This document shows, piece after piece, positions 6,379-6,507 of a DNA stretch of 6,507 bases. This DNA is from Syntrophothermus sp. UBA1445 (lineage in GTDB: Bacteria > Bacillota > Syntrophomonadia > Syntrophomonadales > DTU052), in the NCBI GenBank assembly GCA_002329495.1, contig DCTH01000143.1, positions 15,149-21,655 of the forward strand. Reading direction: 5' to 3'. Position numbers and translations under genes: made by a program. The notes below the pieces were generated by a model, which saw only the letters and a list, made by a program, of their open reading frames with translations, did not search any database and was not told the origin of the DNA. Each line of letters begins with the position of its first letter. Positions within the stretch are counted from its first letter, which is position 1.

Positions 6379-6423
6379 TATATTGAAATCAGCCTGGAGT
6401 CCCGCGATATCTGCATACAAAGC

Positions 6424-6466
6424 AACACCACTCTGCCCATTTGATTAGGGGCAGAGCGGTGTTTTT
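6424..6466 (+). terminator. Strong intrinsic terminator ending the sigma-ytfJ operon
   Basis: The arm AACACCACTCTGCCC (6424-6438) pairs with GGGCAGAGCGGTGTT (6449-6463) over 15 positions, with a single A/C mismatch. The loop has 10 bases, and five T (6462-6466) overlap the stem base. No comparable T-tract exists on the other strand, so it works mainly in the + direction. Bases 6467-6507 after it hold nothing I can identify. Confidence 0.92.
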
Positions 6467-6507
6467 AAATTAGCATGCTCACAAATTATTAACTCAACTT
6501 TCGCAGT

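Noticed and set aside
6079..6420. 113-codon open frame on the - strand over ytfJ
   Set aside because: It is a shadow of the GerW gene with no ribosome binding site, and the convincing + strand family match explains the region.

Overview
The window reads as chromosomal DNA from an endospore-forming, probably anaerobic Firmicute. A syntrophic or fatty-acid-oxidising clostridial relative (Syntrophomonadaceae or Peptococcaceae type) is my best guess. The reasons are strong AGGAGG-type Shine-Dalgarno sites, TTG and GTG starts, beta-oxidation genes next to a sigma-54 activator, and a DUF2953 gene followed by a GerW/YtfJ spore-protein gene. The taxonomic call is inference. All supported genes lie on the + strand.

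Region 1 (1-2069) is a beta-oxidation pair. It holds the C-terminal two-thirds of a divergent thiolase, cut by the window edge, and a complete acyl-CoA dehydrogenase resembling the medium-chain (MCAD) subfamily. A perfect 11-bp hairpin without a T-tract sits between them. Region 2 (2070-4231) has a 200-base leader with a candidate 41-codon small ORF and a possible -10 box, followed by a GAF-PAS-AAA+-Fis sigma-54 enhancer-binding protein of the AcoR/DhaR type. That protein may control the fatty-acid genes beside it. No terminator is visible between the dehydrogenase and the regulator.

Region 3 (4232-6466) looks like one compact operon. It starts with an AT-rich intergenic region holding a SigW-like promoter candidate (TGAAAC-N16-TGTATT). 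An ECF sigma factor, a zinc-finger anti-sigma factor with no membrane segment, a DUF2953 membrane protein (YtfI-like) and GerW/YtfJ follow. The genes are separated by 3 bases or overlap by 4 and 8 bases, and a strong intrinsic terminator closes the unit. The last 41 bases hold nothing recognisable.

The observation most worth following is that an ECF sigma/anti-sigma pair appears to be transcribed with a spore-associated gene pair from an autoregulatory-looking promoter. The next are the thiolase's altered GHP motif and insertion, and the well-placed Shine-Dalgarno site in front of the small ORF rather than the regulator. I see no mobile element, CRISPR array, tRNA, rRNA or defence system here.
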